Assembly: GCA_023384415.1 (NCBI GenBank)
Contig: JAHDWJ010000001.1
Location: 289,713-353,712 of the forward strand
Direction: 5' to 3'
Length of the DNA stretch: 64,000 nucleotides
Origin: Anaerolineae bacterium
GTDB lineage: Bacteria > Chloroflexota > Anaerolineae > Promineifilales > Promineifilaceae
The stretch's first letter is position 1. Every line of letters starts with the position of its first letter. This document shows positions 24,339 through 33,187 of the stretch, in pieces. The translations under genes and the position numbers were made by a program. The notes under the pieces were generated by a model that worked only from the letters and a program-made list of their open reading frames with translations, was not told where the DNA came from and made no database searches.

Positions 24339-24623
24339 ATGTACACCCTATCCATAGAACATCCTATCCCCAATTATGAGAATTGGAAACGAGCTTTTGA
24401 CAGCGATCCTGTTGGACGAGAAAAGATGAAGGTGCGCCGTTATCAAATCTTACGCCCTTTGGACAATCCTAATTATGTGCGGGTCAATCTGGAGTTTGAT
24501 ACCCCAGATGATGCCGAGGCGTTGCTAACGGCCATGCGGGCCGTGTGGGCACGGGTGGAAGGTACAATTATGACTAACCCTAAAGCGCAAATTGCTGAAG
24601 TTGTGGAAACAAAAATATTGTAA
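24339..24623 (+). CDS. Small dimeric alpha/beta-barrel-like protein of unknown function
   Basis: This 94-residue protein has the beta-alpha-beta-beta-alpha-beta order of ferredoxin-like (ABM/cyclase-like) proteins: YTLSIEHPIPNYENWKRAF, then VRRYQILRPLDNPNYVRVNL, EFDTPDDAEALLTAMRAVW. The start is set by AAAGGAG 6 nt before the ATG. Family function is unknown; relatives often bind small hydrophobic ligands. Divergent TetR upstream suggests inducible expression. Confidence 0.65.
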   Translation: MYTLSIEHPIPNYENWKRAFDSDPVGREKMKVRRYQILRPLDNPNYVRVNLEFDTPDDAEALLTAMRAVWARVEGTIMTNPKAQIAEVVETKIL

Positions 24624-24801
24624 ATTCGCGGCCGCCTTACTCTCTTCACCCAATCATAAAGCGTGAGGCAGGGCGCGGCCGCGTTGCCCTCCTTCAATGA
24701 ACATCAACAAAACCAGTGTATAATAAACAATCTCGCGCAGAGAGGCGAAGACGCAAAGCGGAACCCCTCTGCATCTTCATAGGTGAAGGCAGGGACGTAC
24801 A
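24624..24801. other. Short spacer with two GCGGCCGC sites
   Basis: It holds two GCGGCCGC palindromes (24629, 24677) and a fragment GCGCAGAGAGGCGAAGACGC, a string type seen in many unrelated bacterial genomes as a dispersed repeat. No gene was seen. Confidence 0.4.
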
Positions 24802-25179
24802 GTGGACCAAACGGCAAAAGATGACCTGATGCAGCCGTTGAGATTACGTTCAATGGCCTTAGTGGACAGGGATCTCGGCTTTTTCGAGCAACTTTTGGCT
24901 GAGGATTTCTGTTACACAAACGCCAGCGGCCAGGTGTTCAACAAAACGACTTACCTTGACTTCTTCATCAACTCCGGGCAAATGATCTGGCGAAAGCAAG
25001 AGCTGGATGACATCACAATCCACTGGTATGGCGAGATAGCCATAGTTGTCTGCAAAATCTACGATCAGGCATCCTACCAGGGCCAGCCGTTTGCAGGCCA
25101 TTTCCGCTCAACTCAGGTGTTAAAGAAAACAGCAGGTTCATGGCAATATCTGACTGGTCAGACAACCGCCATTACCTGA
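24802..25179 (+). CDS. NTF2-like protein (DUF4440/SnoaL type)
   Basis: This 125-residue NTF2-fold protein has a helix pair (MALVDRDLGFFEQLLAEDFCY), a strand-turn YTNASGQVFNKTTYLDFF, and long C-terminal strands ending GHFRSTQVLKKTAGSWQYL, the typical DUF4440 finish. It starts with GTG, with a weak AGGGA upstream. Such proteins are stress-related or polyketide-cyclase-like; no substrate can be assigned. Confidence 0.75.
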   Translation: MDQTAKDDLMQPLRLRSMALVDRDLGFFEQLLAEDFCYTNASGQVFNKTTYLDFFINSGQMIWRKQELDDITIHWYGEIAIVVCKIYDQASYQGQPFAGHFRSTQVLKKTAGSWQYLTGQTTAIT

Positions 25180-25213
25180 TTTATCTCACCTCATTCCCTC
25201 CCCGCTCACCAAC

Positions 25214-25295
25214 CCGTGTTATATTGCAACGGGCATGATCTGGCATTTTTCGCCCTGCCGTCGTGTCGCTTTGACGCCGCGTCGGGTATATAATC
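25214..25295. repeat. 80-bp repeat, copy upstream of dnaE
   Basis: CCGTGTTATATTGCAACGGG through the end TATATAATC matches 30625-30704 after the dnaE stop in the same orientation (shared core CATTTTTCGCC and GTCGCTTTG.C.CCGCGTCGG). The end contains TATAAT, so this copy may supply the dnaE promoter. Confidence 0.7.
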
Positions 25296-25318
25296 TCCCC
25301 ATGTTGATCAACTCAACA

Positions 25319-25376
25319 ATTCCGCTGTCCCTTCATCCTTCATCCTTCATAATTCCTAATTCATAATTCTCTGCCC
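25319..25376. repeat. Heptanucleotide array before dnaE start
   Basis: Seven heptamers (cttcatc cttcatc cttcata attccta attcata attctct gccc) run straight into the ATG at 25377. No Shine-Dalgarno sequence is present. Confidence 0.75.
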
Positions 25377-28300
25377 ATGAGCGAACACCACCCCTTTGTC
25401 CATCTGCACGTCCACAGCGAATATTCCCTGCTGGATGGCCTCAGCCGTATAGATGATCTGGTTGCCCGCGCCAAATCGCTCAACCAGCCTGCCCTGGCCC
25501 TCACTGACCACGGGGCCATGTATGGGGTCATCCCGTTTTACCGGGCCTGCAAAGCCGGGGGAATCAAACCGATCATTGGCATTGAGAGTTACGTTGCCAG
25601 CCGCACCATGCACGACCGCGACCCCAATCTGGACAAAGACCGCTTTCACCTGCTCCTGCTGGCCCAAAACCAGACCGGCTACCAAAATTTGCTCAAAATC
25701 GCCTCGGTCGCCCAACTAGAAGGGTATTATTACCGCCCCCGCGTAGACCATGATTTCCTGGCCGCCCATGCCGAGGGTCTCATCGCTACCACTGGCTGCC
25801 TGGCGGCCGAAGTACCCCGCGCTATTGATCGCGGCCAGATAGATAAAGCCCACCAACTGATGGGTTATTACCTGGACGTATTTGGCCCCGACCGGTTCTA
25901 CATTGAGCTGCAAGAACATGACATACCCCAGCTTATCACCGTCAACAACACCTTAATCGAATTCGCCCAACGATATAATCTCCGCTTTCTGGCTACCAAC
26001 GATGTCCATTACACCTCCCCCGAAGAAGCGGTGCCCCACGATGTCCTGCTGTGCATCCAGACCAGTGCTACGGTGCAGCAGCAAAACCGGATGCGCCTAT
26101 CCAACCAGGAGTATTATCTCAAATCCCATGCCGAAATGGCCAAACTGTTCGGCCATATTCCTGGCGCATTAGACAACAGCCTGCTTATTGCCGAACAATG
26201 TGAAGTCAACCTGGACATGGAAGGGTATCACCTGCCCAACTTTGACGTGCCCGATGGATATACCCCGGCCACCTACCTGCGCTATCTCTGCCAGAAAGGG
26301 TTGGTCTGGCGGTATGGGGAAGATCGTGTTCAAAGTGATGAAGCGTTACATGCCCGCCTGGAGCATGAACTCAACATCATTGGCAAGATGGGGTTCGAGA
26401 CGTATTTCTTGATCGTGTGGGATTTATCGGAGTTTGCCCGGCGCAGCCTGGAGTGGTGGATCGCCAATGGGGAGCAGTTTTACCCCGGGATGAGTTATGA
26501 AGAGTGGCGCGAGAATGACATCTGGTGGAATGTGCGCGGCTCTGGAGCCGGGTCAGTAGTGGCCTATACTCTGGGGATTACCGGCATTGACCCCCTGGCT
26601 AATGGGCTTATCTTTGAGCGGTTCCTCAATCCAGGGCGCGTCTCTATGCCCGATATTGACCTGGATTACCCGGATGATCGCCGCCATGAGATGGTGGAGT
26701 ATGCCCTGCGTAAATATGGCTCGGATAAGGTGGCCCAAATTATTACTTTTGGGACGCTGGGGGCACGGGCGGCTATTCGGGACGTGGGGCGGGCGATGGA
26801 TGTGCCCCTAACGCAGGTGGATGAGATAGCCAAGATGATTCCGGCCATCCCTGGCAAACCGGTCTCTATTGCCAATGTGCTAGACAAAGATCATGAGTTT
26901 TATAATGCGGAATTTGAAGCGTTGTACAAGACGGATGAAGCGATCCGCAATCTGATTGAGACGGCGCAAAACCTGGAAGGGGTGTCTCGCCATGCGTCTA
27001 GCCATGCGGCCGGGGTGATTATTTCAGATAAGCCGCTGGTGGAATATGTGCCTCTGAATCGGCCTACCAGTGGGGAAGCAGGGTTGGGGGGGATTGACCG
27101 GGTAACGCAATGGCCGATGGAAATTGTGGAATCTATCGGGTTGCTCAAGGTGGATTTTCTGGGATTGAGTACGTTGACGGTGTTGCGGACGGCCGCCCGG
27201 CTGATTGAACAGCGGCATGGCACTAAATACCAGATGGACAATATTCCGTATGATGTGGGGCATGTGGGGCCAGACCCAACGAAGAAGCCGGAAGCGTTGT
27301 TTGATATGTTGGGGCGGGGTGATGTGCTGGGGGTGTTTCAGGTGGAAGGGGCGGGGATGCGTCGGTTGATGATGGAGATGCGGCCGCAGCGGTTCGATCA
27401 CATTATCGCCGCCATCTCTCTCTATCGGCCTGGCCCTATGGACAACATTCCTGAATATATCCGTCGGATGCACGCTGATATTTTTCAGAGCAAAGATATT
27501 GTGGCTTATCACACCCCTGCCTTGAAGCCCATTTTGAGTGATACCTATGGAATTTTAGTCTATCAAGAACAGATCATTCGTATAGCCAGTGACCTGGCGG
27601 GGTATGAACCGGGCGAAGCGGACATGATCCGTAAAGCGGTCTCTAAAAAGAAGCGTGATCTGATTGATAAACACAAAATCCAGTTTACTAAGGGAGCCAT
27701 GGAGCGGGGATTTTCCCAGGAAGTGTGTGATGCCATCTGGGGGGACATTGAATTTTTTGCTCGTTATGGCTTTAACAAATGTTTGCCAGGGGATGTAGAG
27801 GTCGTGGATGCAGCAACGGGGCGGCTGGTGCGGATTGAGGAGTTATATCAGGGCGCGGCCGCCATCCAACATACCCTTACTTGTGATACCGAACATCTGA
27901 AACTCCAGCGCGGCCGCGTCACCGATGTTATTGATAACGGTATTAAACCCGTTTACCGCCTGACTACCGCTTTAGGGCGTCAGATCGAAGCCACAGCCAA
28001 TCACCCATTCTACACCTTTGCTGGTTGGCAGCAGCTAGACCAGCTACAGCCAGGTAGCCAGATCGCGGTACCCCGCCATTTACCCATTGCCGGGCATAAC
28101 GAATGGCCCGAACATGAAGTTATTGTGTTGGCTCACCTGCTGGCTGAAGGCAATTTGTGTCACCCCCATTCCGTTTATTATTACACCCAACATGATCCCA
28201 GTCTTCAAGATTACATCCAGGCTGTTGAGCAGTTTGACAACGTAGAAGCCAAAGTTGCCATTCATCGGCAAACCTACTCCGTTTATGCCCGGCGACGGGT

Positions 28301-30590
28301 GCGAGGGCAAGAGTCTGGGGTTGTTTTGTGGGCCAGGCAGCTTGGCATTTGGGGTAAAAACGCCCAGACGAAGGAAATCCCCGCCGATCTATTTACCCTG
28401 ACAAACCCGCAAATTGCCCTGTTCTTAGGTCGCTTATGGGATGGAGATGGGGCCATCAATCGGCAGGAGCGACAAAATATCCACGCCTATTATACCACTG
28501 CCTCGGAGCGATTGGCGCGACAGGTTCAACATTTACTGCTCCGATTAGGTATTGTATCCAGTCTACGCCAGACTGTTTTCCCCTACAAAGCAGGGCGTAT
28601 AGGGTATCAGGTCCATGTGATGGGCAGCGAACAGATGCAGCAATTTGCTCGCTTGATTGGCCCCCACCTACTGCGAGTAGATCAACAGGCGATGTGTCAG
28701 GAACTGCACCAGCCGCAGTTTAATATTGCCGCCCCCTCCCGCGATATTATCCCTATGCCGATCAAACAGTTGGTACCCACAGCCAAAGAGATGGCGGGAG
28801 TAACCTGGACGCAAATTTATGAAGCTGCTGGCGTAGCGCAGCGGGAATTTTACCCAGTCCATACCGCCAGCAAACAGGGATTCCGGCGCGGGACGATTGA
28901 GCGGGTGGCTGATTTTTTTGATAGTGAACTATTACGCTGCTACGCCCAAAGTGATATTTACTGGGATCAGGTGGTCTCCATTGATTATGTAGGCGAAAAA
29001 CAGACCTATGACCTGACAATTGAACAAACCCATAATTTTATAGCTAATGATATCCTGGTTCACAATAGCCATGCGGCTGATTATGCCGTCATCACCTGTC
29101 AGACCGCTTTCCTTAAAGCGCATTACCCGGTGGAATATATGGCGGCTTTGCTCTCAGTAGAGCGGGATAAGACGGATAAAGTTGCCAAATATCTGGCTGA
29201 GGCCCGACGGTTGGGTATTCAAGTGGCCCCACCGAGTGTGAATGCGGCCAATCTGGATTTCACGATTGAAGACACGGATAAAGGGCCGATCATTCGCTAT
29301 GGTATGGGGGCAATTAAAAATGCAGGAGAAGCCGCGATCAATCTCATTTTGACGGAGCGGCGGGCTGATGGTTTGTTTGCTGATTTTGAAACCTTTTGTG
29401 AACGGGTGGATTTACGCCGGGTGGGTAAACGAGCGTTGGAATCTATGATCAAGGTGGGGGTGTTTGATGAATGGGGCACGCGGCCGCAGTTTCTTGACGC
29501 CCTGGACCGGATGATGGCTCACAGTGGCAAAAGCCATGACGCGGCCGCAGCCGGGCAAATGTCCCTCTTTGGCATGTTAGGGGGAGCGGCTGGCCCCACT
29601 GTCAAAGCAGATTTGCTCTACCCGGCAGATAAAGTAGACGCCATTGATCGCCGCAAATTGTTGGATTGGGAAAAAGAGCTGATTGGGGTTTATCTCTCGG
29701 AGCATCCGCTCCAGCAAAGCCTGGCTGACCTCAAAACGGTGGTGAATGCCACAACCAGTGACCTGGATGAGAGTAAAAATGGGCGAGAGGTGGTGCTGGC
29801 CGGGCTGATCGCCCATTTGCGGCCGCATACCACCAAAAAGGGAGATGCCATGGCCTTTGGCGCCCTGGAAGATTTAGATGGTAAGGTGGATTTGCTCTTC
29901 TTCCCCAAGACGTGGCAGATGGTACGCGGCCGCATCAAAGTTGATCAAATCGTCGTCATCCGGGGCAAGGTGCAGGCTGAAAACGATAGCCTCACCGTCA
30001 TTGTAGATGAAGTGCGTGACAAAATTGAGACGGCCAAAGCCGCCGAAGATACCTGGAACCCGTACACCAGCGGCTGGCAGGAGGACGCTTATCTGGAGAT
30101 GGAGTCTAGCTGGGATGAGCCAGAGTGGGATGCGGAGATGATGGGAACGCGGCCGCTGCCTGGCAATGGTCAAACCAGCGGGATCAAAAATGGTGGCCGC
30201 CAGGCCAACGGCAGCAATGGCAAACCCCAGACCAACGGCAAAGCTACCCCTCCCCGCATTGCCGAACCGCCGCCTCCGACATATATGCCACCCCCGCCGC
30301 CAAATTTTGAGGATGAGCAGTCGGCAGTAAGCAGTGAGCAGACCTCACCCCGCACTCCTCACGCCTCACGTCACATCATTGTTGAGATCGCGGCCGCGGC
30401 CAACTGGCGAGATATATTACGACAGGCTCACCATATCGCTAACCAACACCAGGGACCAGATCAGTTTACCCTGACCATCCCGGAAAAAGGGTATCGCATG
30501 ACCTTCCCTGATCAATCCACCCATTACAGCCCGGAACTGCTGGCCGCCTTGCGCCAGGTACCAGGGGTGAAGAGTATCATCACCGAATAA
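25377..30590 (+). CDS. dnaE: DNA polymerase III subunit alpha with embedded intein
   Basis: This is a 1737-residue precursor, about 1308 residues once the intein (residues 802-1230) is spliced out, a normal DnaE length. The PHP domain opens with HLHVHSEYSLLDG and ALTDHGAMYG. The polymerase core shows PDIDLDYPDDRR (catalytic Asp pair, about residue 424) and SHAAGVIIS. An HhH region, an OB domain (VVLAGLIAHLRPHTTKKGD) and a C-terminal domain follow. A Gly/Asn/Pro linker at about 1590-1660 includes residues encoded by a heptamer array. The replicative polymerase extends DNA in the cytoplasm with the clamp. ATG at 25377 follows a heptamer array without a ribosome site. There are no GCGGCCGC sites in the first 2 kb and many later. 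Confidence 0.96.
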   Translation: MSEHHPFVHLHVHSEYSLLDGLSRIDDLVARAKSLNQPALALTDHGAMYGVIPFYRACKAGGIKPIIGIESYVASRTMHDRDPNLDKDRFHLLLLAQNQTGYQNLLKIASVAQLEGYYYRPRVDHDFLAAHAEGLIATTGCLAAEVPRAIDRGQIDKAHQLMGYYLDVFGPDRFYIELQEHDIPQLITVNNTLIEFAQRYNLRFLATNDVHYTSPEEAVPHDVLLCIQTSATVQQQNRMRLSNQEYYLKSHAEMAKLFGHIPGALDNSLLIAEQCEVNLDMEGYHLPNFDVPDGYTPATYLRYLCQKGLVWRYGEDRVQSDEALHARLEHELNIIGKMGFETYFLIVWDLSEFARRSLEWWIANGEQFYPGMSYEEWRENDIWWNVRGSGAGSVVAYTLGITGIDPLANGLIFERFLNPGRVSMPDIDLDYPDDRRHEMVEYALRKYGSDKVAQIITFGTLGARAAIRDVGRAMDVPLTQVDEIAKMIPAIPGKPVSIANVLDKDHEFYNAEFEALYKTDEAIRNLIETAQNLEGVSRHASSHAAGVIISDKPLVEYVPLNRPTSGEAGLGGIDRVTQWPMEIVESIGLLKVDFLGLSTLTVLRTAARLIEQRHGTKYQMDNIPYDVGHVGPDPTKKPEALFDMLGRGDVLGVFQVEGAGMRRLMMEMRPQRFDHIIAAISLYRPGPMDNIPEYIRRMHADIFQSKDIVAYHTPALKPILSDTYGILVYQEQIIRIASDLAGYEPGEADMIRKAVSKKKRDLIDKHKIQFTKGAMERGFSQEVCDAIWGDIEFFARYGFNKCLPGDVEVVDAATGRLVRIEELYQGAAAIQHTLTCDTEHLKLQRGRVTDVIDNGIKPVYRLTTALGRQIEATANHPFYTFAGWQQLDQLQPGSQIAVPRHLPIAGHNEWPEHEVIVLAHLLAEGNLCHPHSVYYYTQHDPSLQDYIQAVEQFDNVEAKVAIHRQTYSVYARRRVRGQESGVVLWARQLGIWGKNAQTKEIPADLFTLTNPQIALFLGRLWDGDGAINRQERQNIHAYYTTASERLARQVQHLLLRLGIVSSLRQTVFPYKAGRIGYQVHVMGSEQMQQFARLIGPHLLRVDQQAMCQELHQPQFNIAAPSRDIIPMPIKQLVPTAKEMAGVTWTQIYEAAGVAQREFYPVHTASKQGFRRGTIERVADFFDSELLRCYAQSDIYWDQVVSIDYVGEKQTYDLTIEQTHNFIANDILVHNSHAADYAVITCQTAFLKAHYPVEYMAALLSVERDKTDKVAKYLAEARRLGIQVAPPSVNAANLDFTIEDTDKGPIIRYGMGAIKNAGEAAINLILTERRADGLFADFETFCERVDLRRVGKRALESMIKVGVFDEWGTRPQFLDALDRMMAHSGKSHDAAAAGQMSLFGMLGGAAGPTVKADLLYPADKVDAIDRRKLLDWEKELIGVYLSEHPLQQSLADLKTVVNATTSDLDESKNGREVVLAGLIAHLRPHTTKKGDAMAFGALEDLDGKVDLLFFPKTWQMVRGRIKVDQIVVIRGKVQAENDSLTVIVDEVRDKIETAKAAEDTWNPYTSGWQEDAYLEMESSWDEPEWDAEMMGTRPLPGNGQTSGIKNGGRQANGSNGKPQTNGKATPPRIAEPPPPTYMPPPPPNFEDEQSAVSSEQTSPRTPHASRHIIVEIAAAANWRDILRQAHHIANQHQGPDQFTLTIPEKGYRMTFPDQSTHYSPELLAALRQVPGVKSIITE
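27780..29066 (+). other. DnaE intein with LAGLIDADG homing endonuclease
   Basis: The in-frame 429-residue insertion begins Cys (CLPGDVEVVDAATG, intein block A) and ends VHN followed by Ser +1 (block G: NFIANDILVHN|S). Block B is visible as ATANHPFYTFAGW. Two LAGLIDADG-type helices (VLAHLLAEGNL near residue 918; FLGRLWDGDG near 1018) indicate a homing endonuclease that looks intact, including both acidic residues. The host site is FNK|SHAADYA in the polymerase core, four residues after the position where the split cyanobacterial DnaE intein sits (..Y|CFNK). All splicing residues (Cys1, block B His, terminal His-Asn, Ser+1) are present, so splicing is expected. Confidence 0.95.
30318..30375. 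repeat. Heptanucleotide array inside dnaE
   Basis: gagcagt cggcagt aagcagt gagcaga cctcacc ccgcact cctcacg cctcacg occur in frame within the dnaE linker before the C-terminal domain, encoding a Ser/Gln/His-rich stretch. The same heptamers occur in spacers at 48100 and inside sppA. Confidence 0.75.
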
Positions 30591-30624
30591 GTTCTTCTTG
30601 CCGCCAGGCACGACAATTTTATTG

Positions 30625-30704
30625 CCGTTATACTGCCAACGGACATAATCTGACATTTTTCGCCTGGTCGCCGTGTCGCTTTGTCACCGCGTCGGATATA
30701 AATC
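30625..30704. repeat. 80-bp repeat, copy downstream of dnaE
   Basis: This is the direct-repeat partner of 25214-25295, so dnaE is bracketed by two copies. The end reads GGATATAAATC, a weaker promoter-like end. It lies about 110 nt upstream of the M15 peptidase gene. Confidence 0.7.
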
Positions 30705-30815
30705 AGGGGCGGCAGGTCAATTTGCGACGTGTTTTGTTTGTATAAGCTGAAACTTCATCCGCCGGCTACAGCAATTATCAGGTGAATAGGGAACACGTTC
30801 CCTGTTACCAAAGAG

Positions 30816-32312
30816 ATGATCGTGACGCGCAAGCCACAGTTTCTACGGATCAGAAAAAAGAACAGCGCTACTATTTCCAGGCGTCGGGCAAGAACCCAGC
30901 CAGGCCCAAGACCGGTAAACCATGCCCTGACATTCCCCCTGGTTAATGATCCAGCGCATTTGACCCAACTTACTGGTGTTCTGCATAAAGCGGACGCGGA
31001 TACCCGTTCTCGGCTCCTCACCGGATTACAGCAAAAACATGGCAACCAGTTTGTGCAACGCTTGTTGGTTCAGCGTGAAGAGCCCAAGGAACCCTCAGCC
31101 ACCATTGACCTTAAGATCACCTGGTCGGGCATGTACCACGATGATAAAGTCAACACCCATGACATCAAAGCCGATGTTGTGGTGAAGTCAAAGAAAGGTG
31201 GGGCAACTCTGGCTTCAGGGAATGGTAATGGGAGTGTCACTCTGACGGTCACCCGAGGCAAAAGTTATTATGTGATCATTACCCCCACGGCCAGCAAACC
31301 GGATGATCGTTACCAAACGACCAGCAAAGCCTGGAATTCCAAAAAGGTACCAACTGATACTGAACTAAATATCACGACTCCCCTCACACCCGAGCGATGG
31401 AATCTACGCAATGTGGATTATGTATGGCGAGCCAAAGGCATTGACACTACTAAAGCCAGCCAGATTGAAAAAGCAACTCTCTTTGGTCATAACATCAGGA
31501 TCAATAAATTGGCTTTGGCTAAAGTAAATAAAGCCAACGAGTTATTTGCCAAAGAAAGCCCGGAGATACAAAAAGAGATTACTGATTCGATTCTTATCAT
31601 TGGGGGATATGCCAAACGCACCACCAGTGAGGGGACGTTCAGCAACCATTCTCTGGGAACGGCTCTTGATATGAATTATAACCTGGGCACCAAACAGAAT
31701 TATCATTTTAAGAAAAAGGTAAAAGCAGATACCGCCTTGCTCGACTTGGTTCAACTGGTGGTACGTCGTTCATCAGGCAAGGGATCATTTGATATTTGGA
31801 AAGCCACTGGTCAGGCTCAATTGGAAGCCTCAACGATTTTCAACCAGGAGTTTCCTACCTATTTGCGCGAACAGATGGAAGCGCTGCTGCCGAAGCCCGC
31901 GCCCACCCCTGCCGCTACACCCTGGTTAGAAAGTCTGGGTCGCTCCGCCCTGGATATGCTCATTAAAGCATTGACCCATAAATATGTGTTTTCCCAATAT
32001 ACCCAGGCAGATATTGAGAAGGCTATCGCGGCCGCTAAAAAAGCAGGTAAGAAGGATGTGGAAGCCCAATTAGGTGTGGTTCACAGTAATTACGATGTCA
32101 TAAAAGCGTGGTTGGAAGGCGCACCCATTGAAGGGGGCACGACCAAACAAGAGGGCATGATCCCCATTCACAAGGATTTCCTGAAAATCATGCTGGCTGC
32201 TGGTTGGGGCTGGGGGGGTGATTGGAGCAGTGCCAAAGATTATATGCACTTTGAGGATGAGGACGCAACTAAACAGATTAGCACTGCCCCTGTGTCCAGT
32301 GGTCACAAATAA
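30816..32312 (+). CDS. M15 peptidase-domain protein, possible eCIS/injected effector
   Basis: This 498-residue protein starts with a basic tail and a short motif at about residues 68-85 (LLTGLQQKHGNQFVQRLLVQ) resembling the LQxxxGNxxVxxLL signature seen in DUF4157/extracellular contractile injection cargo. A beta-rich middle (about 95-190) follows. The C-terminal part has the VanY/M15_4 zinc-peptidase signature: FSNHSLGTALDMNY (His and Asp ligands, about 275) and WGGDWSSAKDYMHFE (Asp and His, about 465-480). Such enzymes cut peptidoglycan stem peptides. There is an unusual insertion of about 180 residues between the two halves of the metal site. No signal peptide is visible, which fits delivery by a phage-tail-like machine, but no such genes lie in this window. 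Confidence 0.75.
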   Translation: MIVTRKPQFLRIRKKNSATISRRRARTQPGPRPVNHALTFPLVNDPAHLTQLTGVLHKADADTRSRLLTGLQQKHGNQFVQRLLVQREEPKEPSATIDLKITWSGMYHDDKVNTHDIKADVVVKSKKGGATLASGNGNGSVTLTVTRGKSYYVIITPTASKPDDRYQTTSKAWNSKKVPTDTELNITTPLTPERWNLRNVDYVWRAKGIDTTKASQIEKATLFGHNIRINKLALAKVNKANELFAKESPEIQKEITDSILIIGGYAKRTTSEGTFSNHSLGTALDMNYNLGTKQNYHFKKKVKADTALLDLVQLVVRRSSGKGSFDIWKATGQAQLEASTIFNQEFPTYLREQMEALLPKPAPTPAATPWLESLGRSALDMLIKALTHKYVFSQYTQADIEKAIAAAKKAGKKDVEAQLGVVHSNYDVIKAWLEGAPIEGGTTKQEGMIPIHKDFLKIMLAAGWGWGGDWSSAKDYMHFEDEDATKQISTAPVSSGHK

Positions 32313-33187
32313 TGAACCGACACTTCTACCATTGTTAAAAACCCGGCTAACGCACACGCCCCGGAACTATCCCCAATGGCCAGGATGCCTTGGGCGGCCG
32401 CAACCACCGCTTCCGCTTCCCCTGCCCTGATCGCCTCCACCAGTTCATGCCACGCCTGCACCGCTTCCCCCTCTGCGGCCGCGGCCAAAAATGCTCGTGA
32501 CAAAGTTGTCGTCTGTGCCCCAGCCTGAGCCGCTGCCCGGTGTAGTAACGATTCATCCGGTTGGGGCTGGGCCGCCCACGCCCCGTACATAATACCCATC
32601 AGGCCATCATCCCCGGCCGGTGTCATTCCTGGCCCAAACCCCGCCAACCTGTCCACCGCCTGGAAAATCTCCACCTCATCCTGATGCTGCCAGCCCTGGC
32701 AAAATTGTTCTACCCCAGTGACAAAACGGGGCAGCTGATGAATCGCGGCCGCATGCGTTGGTGTGTGGCGGAGCAGAGCCAGACGTAACCAGGGTATCGC
32801 TTTAGCCAGATGGGGGCGAAGGGCGTCCCATTGCGGCCGCGGTTCCCAAAGTTCAGCCTGGTCAAAGGTGATGAGGTAGGAGGGAAACGGGGGAGACTGC
32901 GAGATTGCGAGATTATGCGATTGCGAGATTTGAGACTGGGGGCTGGGGACTGGGGACTTGAAACCTGAAACCTGAAACCTGAAGCTATCAACCGGTACAA
33001 CTACCGTAAACGGCCCACGGCCAATTTTGGGGGTGACGAGGGCGAGGATGTCACCGTGCGTGTCTACCAGGTTACAGGTGTGGGGTGAGACATGAAGAAT
33101 GGTTGCGGCCGCGTTTCGGTGCAGCCAGGCCAATGCTCGGGGGGTGATGGTGGCCGCGGCTAGAGAGTGAGTATCAGGGTCACTCAT
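32303..33187 (-). CDS. DUF2877 family protein
   Basis: This 294-residue protein shows the DUF2877 motifs GFGPGMTPAGDDGLMG and GDSSGACALAGF. Members often lie with purine or carboxylation genes, and function is unknown. Residues about 70-110 are encoded by a heptamer array (VSGFKSPVPSPQSQISQ..) and look like a non-conserved inserted loop. The ATG at 33187 overlaps the stop of the upstream GAF gene by 8 nt, so they are coupled; ATG 33196 is also possible. The 3' end overlaps the convergent M15 gene by 10 nt. Confidence 0.75.
   Translation of the reverse strand: MSDPDTHSLAAATITPRALAWLHRNAAATILHVSPHTCNLVDTHGDILALVTPKIGRGPFTVVVPVDSFRFQVSGFKSPVPSPQSQISQSHNLAISQSPPFPSYLITFDQAELWEPRPQWDALRPHLAKAIPWLRLALLRHTPTHAAAIHQLPRFVTGVEQFCQGWQHQDEVEIFQAVDRLAGFGPGMTPAGDDGLMGIMYGAWAAQPQPDESLLHRAAAQAGAQTTTLSRAFLAAAAEGEAVQAWHELVEAIRAGEAEAVVAAAQGILAIGDSSGACALAGFLTMVEVSVHYL
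32888..32985. repeat. Longest heptanucleotide array, inside the DUF2877 gene
   Basis: About 13 heptamers change gradually along the array: gagactg cgagatt gcgagat ... actgggg gctgggg actgggg acttgaa acctgaa acctgaa acctgaa. The frame stays open across it. The acctgaa/tgaaacc variant also occurs at 55975-56050. Confidence 0.8.

Noticed and set aside
27780-29066. Frameshift or chimeric dnaE
   Set aside because: The insertion is in frame, has full intein blocks and rejoins the polymerase exactly at a conserved SHAADYA, so it is an intein and not damage.
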